64,000 nucleotides of DNA from Isoetes taiwanensis (GCA_021234155.1 JAJEKV010000039.1:9005077-9069076); one strand, 5' to 3'; shown: positions 44,487-55,140, numbered from the stretch's first letter. Numbers and translations are program-made. The notes: generated from the letters alone by a model not told the origin.

Positions 44487-45492
44487 GTGGCCTCGACTGA
44501 CTCTAGCATTTATTGTACCACAACTGACCGTTATGCATTAAGCTGCTTGTCCTCAAATTTCAACAGGTGTGGGATCTACAGGAAAGAATCTTTTGTATGT
44601 TCAAAGATGGTGAACTTAAAGAGCAAGCCAGCACCGCTGGTAAAAAACCAAAAAAAAGGTTCTGAAACAAAACAAAAAAACATGAGCATAGTACCATGGA
44701 CACAACTACAGGGCTTAAAGAGCAAAGACATATTTGTGCGGCTCCTGGAAAAGGTTGTGGCAAAAGAATTTACTCTCGACGAAATGGCTATGGAAGCTAA
44801 GACGTAAGCAACCTTTACTATGCATTGTACTTATTCCATTACTTTGCCTGACAATCTCTTCCTGTTTGCAGTCCGAAGGACATTGTCACCTGCCATGAAG
44901 CAACTAAATTTAGAAGACTGGGAAGAGTGCAAGCTTCTTTATCCAACTTGTACCACAGACAGCATAATCTGAGAACACGCTGTGAACTTTAGTGTTTGGG
45001 TGAGTTTTATAGAGCACATGTTTTGTTTTTGTGCCTGCCAGCAGGCTTCTTGAATCTGGTTCGGAGGGCCAAAGAGGAAAGGCAAAGACTAAAGGCCATC
45101 GAACAGGGCAAGCAAGTCGCATCAAGCAGTTCTGGCAGTGGCTATGAGAGATTTATTACCTATGGCCAGGACTGCTTGTACAAGTTTATTCATGGTGACT
45201 GCACTAAACTGAGGCCTCTAGTGGACAAACAGAACTTCACGTTGTGCATAGGTTTAAGATTAAAGACAAAGCTTTTGATGATGAGGCTTTCACTCATGTA
45301 CAAGTGCGAGCCTTCTTGGATGGCCTTAAGGATGTCACATTGTCAGCAAATTGGAGGGTCATAATCCTTCATTCCAACCTGCAAACAATATCAGTGCTCA
45401 AACCTGTAGCAGCGGTATGCAACGCCAGATTTGAAAACTGCATTTGGTAAGCTTTACAGTTGCTTACGTTTCATATTTCAACAAGCCCCTGC

Positions 45493-45650
45493 TGCATAAA
45501 TTTATATCGCAGAAGCCCTGCAGTATAAATTTATACCGCAGAAGCCCTGGGTTTGAACATCATGGTATAACATGTGGTCTAAATTTATACCGCTGGTGCC
45601 TGGCGGTATAAATTTATACCGTAAGAGCACTTGCTGTTTAAATTCATACC
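45493..45650. repeat. Palindrome array D in intron 45447-45694, about 28-bp phase
   Basis: Cores start at about 45495, 45524, 45579 (one mismatch), 45607 and 45637 (two mismatches). Intervals are 29, 55, 28 and 30. A decayed GGTATAACATG fills part of the double gap. The neighbouring exons contain no copy. Confidence 0.85.
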
Positions 45651-46362
45651 GTTTTCTTATTACGTTTGACTTACCATTTCTTTTCTGCTGCCAGGCTAAA
45701 GACGAACGTCAAAGGTCATGGTGGGGATCCACGGCTAGTCAGCTGTTTTGAACACTTTCACATAGGCTACTACAGCGCTGACACCAAAAAGACCATGGTG
45801 CACTTTAATACTCAGAATGAAAAGTCTCCACTATGCAATGCATTTCAATTCCCTGCTGTCTTACAGAAGTTGAGAGACCCACAGAGGCAAGGCGATGTGG
45901 TGTCCCACTACTAGAAACCTCAAAGGCTCATTAACAACATGATACAATGTTTTTCACGCCCAGGGGACTGGGTTCTGGATGCTTTTTTCAGAACTGGCAC
46001 CACAGCTATATGCGCCCTTAAGCAGGGGCGTAATGTCGTGTCAGTTGATATAGACCCGGACAAAATCGGTTTTATCAGGACCATAATAAGTTCTTGTGAA
46101 TCCTTTCCTGATGAAAATGAGGAACTGGGAGCAAAGAATGATGCTGGGGATGTCAAAGGCACCTACACTGAAATCCACCTCCAATAACAGGAAGAAAAGC
46201 CGAGGAGGTGGAGTTTGTAGATCTCGAACTAGTTGAGCTAGAGCCCCTAAGCAGCCTGTTCCAGTACCCTTAGAATCAGAAGCAGGTGTCTCTGGCTTTG
46301 TGGCATCTCAAGAAGCAGACCCAAAGGGAGATGAGAGCCCGGTGGACTAGGAAGAACCTCCC

Positions 46363-46380
46363 CCCGTATAAATTTATACC
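46363..46380. repeat. Single GTATAAATTTATACC palindrome after the methyltransferase gene
   Basis: One copy lies about 175 bases past the last methyltransferase codon and is followed by GA-rich low-complexity DNA. It is the rightmost copy seen and may mark the edge of the unit. Confidence 0.85.
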
Positions 46381-46385
46381 GACAG

Positions 46386-47995
46386 TTGAAGGAATAAAGA
46401 GAGAGAATAGAATAATTGAAGCGATTGAGAGAGAATAAAGAGATAGAGAAGCAGAGATGGAGAGATAATAGAAAAGAGACATAGAGAGATTATAATGGAA
46501 TGAAGCGATAGAGAGAGAATGAAGTAACAAAGAGAGAATAGAATAAAAGGATAAAGGAGAATAGAGAGAGAAAAAAAATAGAATGGAATTATGATATAGA
46601 AAAAATCTATTTATTTTATTATGTTCTCTATATCTCTCTGTGGTGTGGATCACCTTATATTCATCTTCTCTTCATATGGGGTTGGAGTTTAATTCCTCCA
46701 CCGTAAGGAATTTTATTTGGCAGGGCTCCAAAATAATCTTTGGCTGAACCTCACTCTGCCCAAGAAATCTTTCCTCGATGCGTAACTCACAAGCATGGGG
46801 GGCAAATGAATTTTCTATTATTTTTCCTATAAGGTATGATTTAACATATATGAAGGGTCGAGTTTAAATTAATCCCACCGAATTTATATGAATCCTAGAA
46901 ATAGATCTTTACTAGTTCACAAAAGTAGGTGGAATATGAGGGAATAAAGGCTTGCTTCATGTGGACTTATGATCCTATATTGAACTGATATCTCATGTAT
47001 TGTTCCCAAATTGATAACCTTATATTTTTCATTGAATCAATAAACACTTCTTATGTAATATACTATGTAATGAAAGATTTTTCTCCAAATTTATAAAGGA
47101 ATTTCTCTAAGATATCAAACAACAAAACTTCTTACTGGAATGAACTCAAGACAAAGTGGAGCCATCGAAACCAGAAAATAAGTTATCATTATTTTGTTTA
47201 TACCTTGTAGATTCTATACCCCTTTTTCGCTTGATTTGTTGATATCAACATACCTTACTATGCGGCTAATTCATTTGATTCTTACCCAAGAAACTAGAGG
47301 CCATTTGGTTGAAACATTGGCAAGCTCCTGCAATTCTAATTAGCAGCAATTGTATGTTCCAAGCCATTCAATCTTAGTCGGTTGCAAGCCTATACTTACC
47401 TCTTCCATCAACTGATTATTCATCAAACTATAGGCGGAGATGCTTTGGGACTAGAGTCGAAGTAGCATGAATGCAAAGTAGATGTAGTGGGCCCTAGTAA
47501 TAGCTAGGTCTTGATGAATGAAATAGTCTTTCTATGCTTGAATAATAAAGATTGACTAAAGCAAAGAATTGAGTTGAACTAAATTGATTCTTGAAACCAA
47601 AATGTTCTATGTGACCCAAAATAAGAAATGCACAGTAAGCTAAACAGGATTTAAAAACTCCCGCCTTGAAGCGTATTTTAGGGAAAAATGTTGATCATAT
47701 TACACGTACTATAGGCACAAAGTATGACATCAATATGTTGGAGGCGTGCATTCATAAGCTCGGTGGTCAAGAACTTTCATGATATATGATACTAGTACCA
47801 CTGCAGGCGTCTATAAAAACACATATTTAGTGGTTGACAATATGTAACCAAATTAACATATTTAAAATTGGAAATTGTTACAAGAGTATGGTTTCATCTT
47901 CAATATCTCATATCTAACAAGACTAGCAGCTTCTATTCTCATGTGGCTCATGGCCTCATCGTCATATTTCAATTTATCCTGAGATTCTTAATTAT
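46386..47995. other. No gene recognised; GA-rich then AT-rich DNA
   Basis: From 46386 to 46580 the plus strand is dominated by GAGAGAATA/GATAGAGA low-complexity sequence. The rest is AT-rich without long open frames. Confidence 0.5.
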
Positions 47996-49915
47996 GTGCC
48001 TCCTTTGGTAGGTAATATTCTTCAATTCACAGAGGAGGAAGTCAAAGAAAATTTGCGATAGACCCAATGGCAAATCTCTTGATTTTCAAGGTTTGCCAGC
48101 AGAATTGCTTAAATGGTTTTTTTTTTTTGGAGGGGGAGGGGGTACTGGGGAGTCCGCTATTGCTTCCAATCATCGTTGCTCTTTTAAATCAAGCTTCGCA
48201 AGAAGGATTGGCAGAAACTTGGGCTATCAGTAAGGTCGTACCAATTCACAAAATAGGTGATAAGAATGACCCTTCGAAATATCGCATGATCATGGTCAGT
48301 TTCATATTTTCCAAATTCCTAGCTAGTATTACTCAGATGCAGTTGACATTATGGGTAGAAGATACTGGTGTGCGTGATGTAGGACAGGCAGGCTTTCGTC
48401 CAGGCGATTCTATGATAGACCATATTTTCACATTGTGCATGCTTATTGAACATAATCGAAGCTTGAAACAAGACCTTTATATATGCTTTGTGGATTTTAG
48501 TTCTGCCTTTGATACAGTACCTCCCTAGCTTCTTTGGCAGCGCTTGCAATCACTTGGAGTTCCACGAGACCTTTAAAATGCAGTTTATCAGCTCTATGGA
48601 AGGGTCTTTGATAAGTTTCCAGCATCGCGTACCCAAATCACTAGCAATATTGGAGTACGTCAGGGTTGTCCTCTATCTCCCACACTCTTTGGCTTGTACA
48701 TTGATCAATTGGACGAATGGCTTGATCACTATAGTCGCGAAGACCCACATTTAGCACACTATATCATCAGGCAACTTATGTATAATGATGATGTTTCACT
48801 TATGGTACATAGCACTGCTAGTATGCAACAACATTTACATGCTCTATACAGTTTTCGTGAGAACATAGGCCTACATGTTAATCTCCAAAAGACCCAGGTC
48901 TTCAATCTTCAACATACTATTCTAACTTTGCACTATGATAGCCATGAAGTTGGAGTTGTAGATGGCTACAAGTATCTTGATGTAGAGTTCTGTAAGAGCA
49001 CACTTTGGAAACAGTGTATTATCAAGCATGTGACTACTGGCTGGAGAGCACTCTAGCCAATGCAAAATAATTGTTTTCGCGCAGAGATTCATGATTGATC
49101 ACGAAAAGTCCACTTGTTTCGGTCTTTGATAGAACCTATTTTACTGTATGGTTCTGAAGGATGGGGACCTCCCATTAGTACTAGTGCTTGGGAGAGCATG
49201 GAAGGGGTGCAAAAGTCCTTTCTCACTTACAGCCTAGGGGAAACTACATTGCCCTATGCTATTCTTTTACAGGAGACAAATTTTTGGCCTCTTTAATATT
49301 CTACCATGAAGTGCCATCTCAACTATATAAGCGAGGTGCATCGCGAGGATAATGATAGATACCCTCTTCTCGCGCTTGCCATGGCTGAATCTTCCCAGCA
49401 TTTGAAATGACGTTGGAAAGCGAATTGTAATGCATGGTTTGCCTGCTGGTCTCTGCATGGTACTTGGTAGTTCTGATTCTGAGCTTTTACAATAATATCT
49501 CAATGGTCATTTTTCTTAGAAGATGTGGGATGCAGTTACCTTAGTCCAATTTAAAACTGGTCATTATCATGCATATATGAATCCCACTTTGGCACCAGGA
49601 CCACAAGTTTATTTGCTATTGCATCAATTGTATAGGGTTCCACAAGGCTATAGATCTAGACAGGTAGATGGGGGCGGCCACAATTGCTACGAGAAGCGAG
49701 ATTATGTGCATGTTTCCAGTTACATGTTATTGAAGATGAAAGCCATACTCTGCTAAGATGTCCTGCTTTTGAGATGGTCAGGAATTATTATTTGACTTTA
49801 GCATTCTATTCCACGCTCTCACAACTTCTCAGAGCCCCATCTGTGCATGATTTGGCATTATACATACTTGAGGTTCTAGATGAGCATCTTCAATTACTAA
49901 GCCCTCAGTAGTCAT
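47996..49915 (+). mobile_element. LINE ORF2 fragment (RT to C-terminus)
   Basis: The RT begins around 48025 (FTEEEVKENLR) and 48075 (KSLDFQGLPAELLKW). It continues with ETWAISKVVPIHKIGDKNDP, QAGFRPGDSMIDHIFTLCML and DLYICFVDFSSAFDTVP. After a stop come GVRQGCPLSPTLFGLYIDQL (about 48652-48715) and MYNDDVSLMVH, where YADD has become YNDD. Downstream are HVNLQKTQVFN, then a region ending with a C-x-C...H-x-x-x-x-C type finger (CACFQLHVIEDESHTLLRCP, about 49700-49760) and a stop at 49911. The endonuclease and 3' tail are absent. Several stops show it is dead. In an active LINE this protein primes reverse transcription at a nicked target. Confidence 0.87.
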
Positions 49916-49921
49916 CATCGA

Positions 49922-50232
49922 TGTTGACTCACCATAGTCACCACTGTTGAGGCGGTATAGGAGACCGTATGCCATAAATGGAGGGATATACGCACATGCA
50001 CGCTTGGAGGACATATGCACGTATGCATTGTAGTGTGGGGGATAAGAATGATGTTTTATCGTCCACTGAGGCCAATCGGCCTATGGGACGGTATATTGGG
50101 AGAGATTTTTTTTGCTTGATCTAGCTATGGAGATTATGAGTCTTTATATTGTGCATTGCATAGATCTGGTAGTTTGAGTTTGGATTATTGGTTTTTTATC
50201 CTTCTTGCAAGGTTGGAGTTTAGGCTCTAACA
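49922..50232 (+). repeat. Left LTR of the gag-only element
   Basis: Begins TGTTGACTCACC and ends CTCTAACA. It contains a 50-base patch (about 50041-50090) that matches the minus-strand LINE 3'-end module (CCACTGAGGCCAATCGGCCT) in place of the corresponding text of the right LTR. Confidence 0.65.
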
Positions 50233-50699
50233 ATTTGGCAACCAGGTGGGAATCAGACCATTGATTGGCAAGAATTTCCATTGAAAAAGGAATTGTTACC
50301 ATTTGTATTGGTGATCGTGGGTAAAGAACGACACCATCGAGCAAGGAGCAATTTCTTTATGTGAAGGGGATTTTGCCGTAAGTGATTTGCGGGGTATACA
50401 ATTTGACAAGGGAAGCATAGTTTTATGTCCAAGAGAAGTAAGAAGAACATACCACCAAGCTCCAACGTCATAAGAAGAGGATCGGTGACACAACATTTTG
50501 GCTCAAAATTGCATCAAGATTCAATTTCGTTTTTAGATTTGGGAGCAGATCTGGATCCAATTCTCAGATCCAGGAGGTTCTGATTCCATTTACCGATCTA
50601 GAAGGTAATCCAATTTCGTTTTTCAAATTAAAGGGAAATCCATTTCGTTTTTTCAATTTCAAGAACCTCAAGAAGAGGCAGATACGGCTCTATTACCAC

Positions 50700-51697
50700 C
50701 CATGGTGTGGGGGTTTCAGACAATGGGGATTCTAAAGTTTGATGATCTGGTAGATCGGGATCCTTTGAAGCATATTGTGAAGTTTGAGAGGTATTGCCAG
50801 CAATGTAAATTACCGGCTGCCGATTATTTGCTTTGGTTTCATCGTTCTTTGCAAGATTCAGTGGAGGAATGGGCACAAACCTAGCCAGATACCATAACAT
50901 ATCAGGAATTAAAGGAAACATTCATTGCTAATTATCAAGAATTCCATGATAAGGATAAGACTTTCGAAAGGTGGACCAATTTCACACAAAAGGAAGATGA
51001 ATCAATCAGAGAATATAATCAGAGGTATATTGTGATTCTCAAAGCCATAGTTCATTGGAAGATTGTAAGGAGTGATGAAATGGATATCGAATGGTATGTG
51101 AAGGGGATTAAACGAGCTATTGCTCATAAGGTAAAGGCTAAACAGCCTACAACATTGCTAGAGGCACAAAAATATGCTCTCAAGGCTAAAGATAAGCTAG
51201 GATACATTTCTGCTCCAGAGCATAAAATAGAGGATATTGCAGCCAAGGTTTCTAAGCTTATAATTGGTGAGAAGTCAAGGGAGGTTCAGTTTATTACTTG
51301 TGAGTATTGTGGATCTATTGGACATTCTACTACTACATGTAGATTGCGGAAATTCTGCTCAAGATGCCAAATAAAGGGCCATAATGATCAAGAATGTAAG
51401 GAGAAGAGATTCTTTGAGAGGGCCAATCCGGTATTTGCCATAATGCAACAAGCACCACCTATTCCTATTCAACCAATGCAAGCAACACCTATCATACCAC
51501 AAATTCCAATGATGTCACAAGCTCTAATTGCTCAACAAGCTCCAATGGGTTTCACACAAATGGTGCAGCCAAAACAGGGATGGTGTCCAAGTAAGCGTCA
51601 TTTGTATTGTAAGTTATGTGATAAATACTTGTTGGAAAATCCATGGGAAACCAGAATGGGCAACCAACAAGTATCGACTAAGGCAGCAAGTGTTTGA
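50700..51697 (+). pseudogene. Gag of the non-autonomous LTR element
   Basis: The reading starts about 50700 (MVWGFQTMGILKFDDLVDRD) and runs through DYLLWFHRSLQDSVEEWAQT, a stop at 50881, then TYQELKETFIANYQEFHDKD and DESIREYNQRYIVILKAIVH. This is the standard retrotransposon gag pattern of helical capsid blocks. Two zinc knuckles follow, CEYCGSIGHSTTTC and CSRCQIKGHNDQEC (about 51301-51398), both C-x2-C-x4-H-x4-C. A proline, methionine and glutamine-rich tail ends at 51697. Gag would package the element RNA. One stop codon interrupts an otherwise long frame, so the copy is fairly young. Confidence 0.8.
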
Positions 51698-51962
51698 GTC
51701 AGTACCTCTTCCTAATAATGATGCTCGCATTCAAGATACAAAGTACATTGAAAATCCTCAAGTTAATGCTCTTATTGAAGAACTCATTAAGATATCAGCT
51801 TTCAAAGTTTGTCACAGTTACAGAGGCTCTGTTTCGTCACTGTCATTTTGGATCAATTTGTTTTGTACTAGTTACTTGGATTTTAGAAGGGTAATTTTCT
51901 TTCTTAACATACATGTAAATGTGTCATTTGGGGACATGTCCCAAGGACCATATTAATATATT

Positions 51963-52329
51963 TTGTTGTGGGTTTTCCGCCACGGAGTGGCACATTTTCT
52001 CATTGTGGTCGCCACTATTGGGGTGGTTACCACAGTCACCATAGTCACCACACTCACCACTGTTGAGGTGGTATATGAGACCGTATGTCGTATATGGAGG
52101 GATATACGCACATGCATGCATGAAGGACATATGCATGTATGCATTGTATCACTGTGTTATCTGAACAGAGAGAAAACAGAAAGACGATGTATTGGGAGAG
52201 ATTTTTTTTTGCTTGATCTAGCTATGGAGATTATGAGTCTTTATGTTGTGCATTGCATAGATCTGGTAGTTTGAGCTTGGATAATTGGTTTTTCATCCTT
52301 CTTTCAAGGTTGGAGTTTAGGCTCTAGCA
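51963..52329 (+). repeat. Right LTR of the gag-only element
   Basis: Matches the left LTR from about 52045 onward. The first 80 bases (TGTTGTGGGTTTTCCGCC onward) have no counterpart at the left, so the left LTR has a deletion, or the start is misplaced. Confidence 0.6.
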
Positions 52330-52359
52330 ATCGCCTACTAATATTTTCTTCTTGCTTGT

Positions 52360-52556
52360 CTAGTATCATCATTACTGCAAAGGTTTTTCCCTTGAAAACC
52401 TTTCAAGGCAGGGGTTTTTTAATCCTAGTAGTAATGGTTGTACTAGGCCATTGTATGGGTTCTATGGCTTCTTGGTCTTTGTGGACGTTAAAAATCTATT
52501 CTATTCTATTCTATTCTATTCTATTCTATTCTATTCTATTCTATTCTATTCTAACG
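52360..52556 (+). repeat. LINE 3'-end module with (TTCTA)n tail
   Basis: Contains TTTTTCCCTTGAAAACCTTT, then CAAGGCAGGGGTTTTTTAAT and the terminal part (TTCTTGGTCTTTGTGGACG). It ends in about eleven TATTC units (52496-52552). The stem-loop is preserved although several bases differ from the 58.8 and 63.1 kb copies, including paired changes in the stem (CTTGAAAACCTTTCAAGG versus CCCGAAAACCCTTCGGGG). Confidence 0.78.
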
Positions 52557-52568
52557 TTAAAATATACT

Positions 52569-52594
52569 TCCTTCCTTCCTTCCTTCCTTCCTTC
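52569..52594 (+). repeat. CTTC microsatellite
   Basis: Six CTTC units follow a duplicated ACGTTAAAA at the end of the TTCTA tract. Confidence 0.85.
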
Positions 52595-52599
52595 TTCAT

Positions 52600-52790
52600 G
52601 GGAGGATGTGCTAATTGGTATCCTGTGCGTCATGGACTTGCATTAACCATTTCCAACGCATTAGCATCCCAAAACTTATTGAGAAAGCTAACACCTAGGT
52701 ACTGCTTCAAGGGATCCAACTTGCATCATTACTCATTTGTACATATGCTTACTCCTGCACATTCCACCTAGAAAGTCATGCTGTATATTT
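52600..52790 (+). mobile_element. LINE ORF2 C-terminal fragment (plus)
   Basis: Encodes ISNALASQNLLRKLTPRYCF and further text parallel to 58265-58420 (SSQNLLREHMSRYCLRR). These are the same part of LINE ORF2 between RT and the terminal zinc finger. Confidence 0.6.
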
Positions 52791-52794
52791 CTCT

Positions 52795-53965
52795 TCCAAT
52801 CAAGCTCTAAGGCATTGTAGACCCATGCACATTGTGTGTATAAGGTTTAGAAGCTGCATGTCCCCCATTCGGACCACCTTTTGATCATAGAGTAAGTGGT
52901 GTTCCATTCTAATACATTGCAAAAAAAGAAATCTTGTCTCGTGCAGGAGAATAGGATATGGGACTATGAGCCTAGCTCCAAGAGCTCGAATCAAGAAGAT
53001 TTTTTACCCAAATTTTTCCAAATATCAAGTGATTTCACAGGACCTCATATTTCTACACCGTAGAGAAGAATTGGCTCAAACAACATCCAAAACAAGTATG
53101 TCTGATGGGATCAATCACAAAGTTCTACTTGGTAGCAATGATTCTAAATAGCATACAAAGCCTTCGAACCTGCAGTGACCCTTTTTTGGATACATGTATC
53201 CTAGTGCATAGTGGTCTTAAAATTTATACCAGGATACTTGTATGGTTATATCATCTTCATACTTGATCTTGAGATGTAAAACCAGGTTTCTTGGCTGCCT
53301 AGAGAAGGAAATGACCAGAATCTTAATTTTGCCTAAGTTAACTTCGATATCTTTATTTTGGTTGTCAAGGGCATCCAGATGTTGTTACATCCTCGTAGGG
53401 ATATACGCTAAAAGGTTCATATGATCTGCATACAACAATTGCCTAATGACATGATTTGCAAGTCTTACCCCTCCACTTGTCAGCAAGTGTATGACTCAAA
53501 AATGTAATGCAATCTCCACCTCAAGCTCGAACATGGTTTGCAAGCATACTCAACAAATTCTGACCACCATGCCAATAACAATGGCTTCTGAAGCTGCATT
53601 ATAATTATATAGAATGAATCTCCCAGGCAAAAAGGCAAACTGATCCATACTAATAATCTTTTGCAAGTGGTCAAGAATCCTATTGGCAATCACTTTGTAG
53701 GTGCTGTAGGGAGATAGACCTCCAATCTCCTATTTTGGATGGTCTATTCACTCTAATTAAAGCAATGAAGCTAGGTGGAAAAGTTGGGTGAAGATTTACA
53801 CCATGCCAAGGACCTTTACTAAAAGTAGTGAACTCAACCTTTATAATTTCCTAGGATTTAACAAAGAATTCTGGGGGACTTTTACCTTGCTGCATAATAT
53901 TCAAAATGTCAAGGACCTCTCTATTATTTGGATGCACAAGACGGTTTGCCCCAAGAGGTAACCCA
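52795..53965 (-). mobile_element. LINE ORF2 fragment (minus)
   Basis: On the minus strand, decayed RT text can be followed from about 53830 leftwards. It includes FIALIRVNRPSKIGDWRSIS, TYKVIANRILDHLQKIISMD and QFAFLPGR (about 53670), then IRQLLYADHMNLLAY (about 53440, YADD changed to YADH). It continues with FEPILLYGVEIWGP-like text and LFSCTRQDFFFCNVLEWN-like text (53000-52850). Many stops and frame changes. It abuts the plus-strand fragment at 52790 in inverted orientation. Confidence 0.7.
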
Positions 53966-54943
53966 AAATAATGGATTGCCCTAAAGGATTTTGATGCTAT
54001 ATATAGGACATAGGAATTTTGTTTTGTGCACTATCTGCATCTTGGGTGCTAGGGCTTCCGATGTTACATTCAGATGCATCTTACACATCAATCTTTCATT
54101 CCTTTATCCACCAACGACATGGTCCGTATCATTTGCATATAATGATGTTATTAAGGACATGCACAATTACAAGGGTTATGAGTGATGTTAATTCTTATCT
54201 GAAACGTGGTAACTGTTGTTTCCTTTTAAGTTCACTTTTGATCTAATTTTTGAAAGCATTACCTTTCACAATTCTCGTAGATTTTCCTTTTTGAGTTCTA
54301 CACTATGCTTAGGAAAAAGGACATGTAAATTAAGCTCGAGGAAGAACACGTCTTTTATTGGCAAACTGCAAAGAAGTTGTATCTTTGTATAAAACTTTAA
54401 ATTTTCAACTTCCACCCAAAACTTGCAAAAGTTTAGTACAAGGAATTTCCTCCCCTTGGTCTAATAAAGGTGTAACGTGGAACAACCAAAAGAATAGACC
54501 AAGTATTCCCACTCTTGCAAAAGTCAACTGATAGGAATGGTAATATAAAATGTCAACTCAATTTGCAAGAATGTCAAGACGATGTGACTTGATGATAAAG
54601 GATTAAAAGCCACATAATAATCAAGGTCGTCGTGACCTATTCGACACCATTTCCCCACATAATAATTAAGGATCAAGGTAGGAAATTATGGCTTATAAAA
54701 ATCAATATATGAACTTGAATTATGTTTTTGGGTTGTCGGAAACCAACGCCGTAAATATCGGACGTGGGCATGTTTAAGCCAGCCCTAAATCAGAAAAAAA
54801 AATTGTTGTCCACAAAAACATCGTGTATTTTTTTGTGTGATGTGGCTATAACATGTCAAAACCCCAGATATACCACGAATATACCCATGGTTTATACATG
54901 ACGGTGTCCGATGTAGGAAAACTCTGCGGTGGAGGTTAAGTTA
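53966..54943. other. No gene recognised
   Basis: AT-rich DNA with short open frames only. Confidence 0.45.
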
Positions 54944-55140
54944 GGGGTAATGTTCGTTGGCTGGCCATTACGCGGGGTAAGGCCTTGGCGAGCCCGTTAG
55001 GGCGAGCCAGTGGCCGCACCCTGCGTAATGGCCAGCCAGCGAACATTTCCCCTCGAAATGTTAGGGCAGTCCACATTTCGAACGTGCCGCCCCAATAAGA
55101 GTGATAATATGGAGAAATGTGGCCTGCCCTAACATTTCTT
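54944..55140. repeat. Two adjacent hairpins (foldback element)
   Basis: Hairpin 1 has arms GGGGTAATGTTCGTTGGCTG... (54944-54978) and the inverted ...CAGCGAACATTTCCCC (55018-55052) around a GC-rich loop. Hairpin 2 starts two bases later, with arms at 55054-55080 (CGAAATGTTAGGGCAG) and 55113-55140 (CTGCCCTAACATTTCTT). Both arms are nearly perfect. Origin is unknown; it is likely a non-autonomous element. Confidence 0.8.

Larger units (their letters stand above)
42864..46187 (+). pseudogene. ParB-like domain plus permuted N4/N6 DNA methyltransferase, decayed, with introns
   Basis: Exons visible are about 42864-43214, 43303-44249, 44567-44803, 44872-45446 and 45695-46187, with GT...AG borders; joins at 43214/43303 (phase 0) and 45446/45695 (TG/G) are exact. 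The middle has a ParB/sulfiredoxin-like block: HVSPLVVMVDREQVQEL, YTCYVLRGTHSYKARKEL, GLTDEEAKVIAVS, then HNLDNNFGLRMGLIDKIRF after a frameshift at the C run 44001-44004. The C-terminal part is a beta-class methyltransferase with motif order IV then I: KFIHGDCTKLRPLVDKQNFT (45180-45240), NCIWLKTNVKGHGG, KPQRLINNMI, then GDWVLDAFFRTGTTAICALK (about 45963-46022) and VVSVDIDPDKIGF. The DPPY-type motif IV expected after NFTLCI is missing exactly where the frame changes (about 45245). Motif I has R for G (codon 45990-45992), and a TAG lies at 45912-45914. Further breaks are a G run at 43009-43013 and a TAA at 43543. The first exon was not found. An ancestor would be a DNA adenine-N6 or cytosine-N4 methylase. 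Confidence 0.75.
49922..52329 (+). mobile_element. Non-autonomous LTR retrotransposon with gag only
   Basis: Two direct repeats flank a gag reading frame: 49922-50232 and about 51963-52329. They share GAGACCGTATG, GGAGGGATATACGCACATGC, TGCTTGATCTAGCTATGGAG and the TTAGGCTCTA(A/G)CA end. The left repeat lacks part of the start present in the right. A primer site-like TGGCAACCAGGTGGGAA follows the left LTR at 50236. Flanks read ATCGA and ATCGC, a possible imperfect 5-bp duplication. No protease, RT or integrase is present, so it would need another element's enzymes. Confidence 0.75.

Noticed and set aside
42864-46187. Bacterial contamination in the assembly
   Set aside because: The methyltransferase gene has GT...AG introns that join frames exactly, and its flanking repeats are eukaryotic in type.
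38759-46380. Terminal inverted repeats of the transposase/methylase unit
   Set aside because: Sequences at 38.1-38.5 kb and 46.4-46.8 kb were compared by eye in both orientations and no convincing pair was found; a dot plot would be needed.
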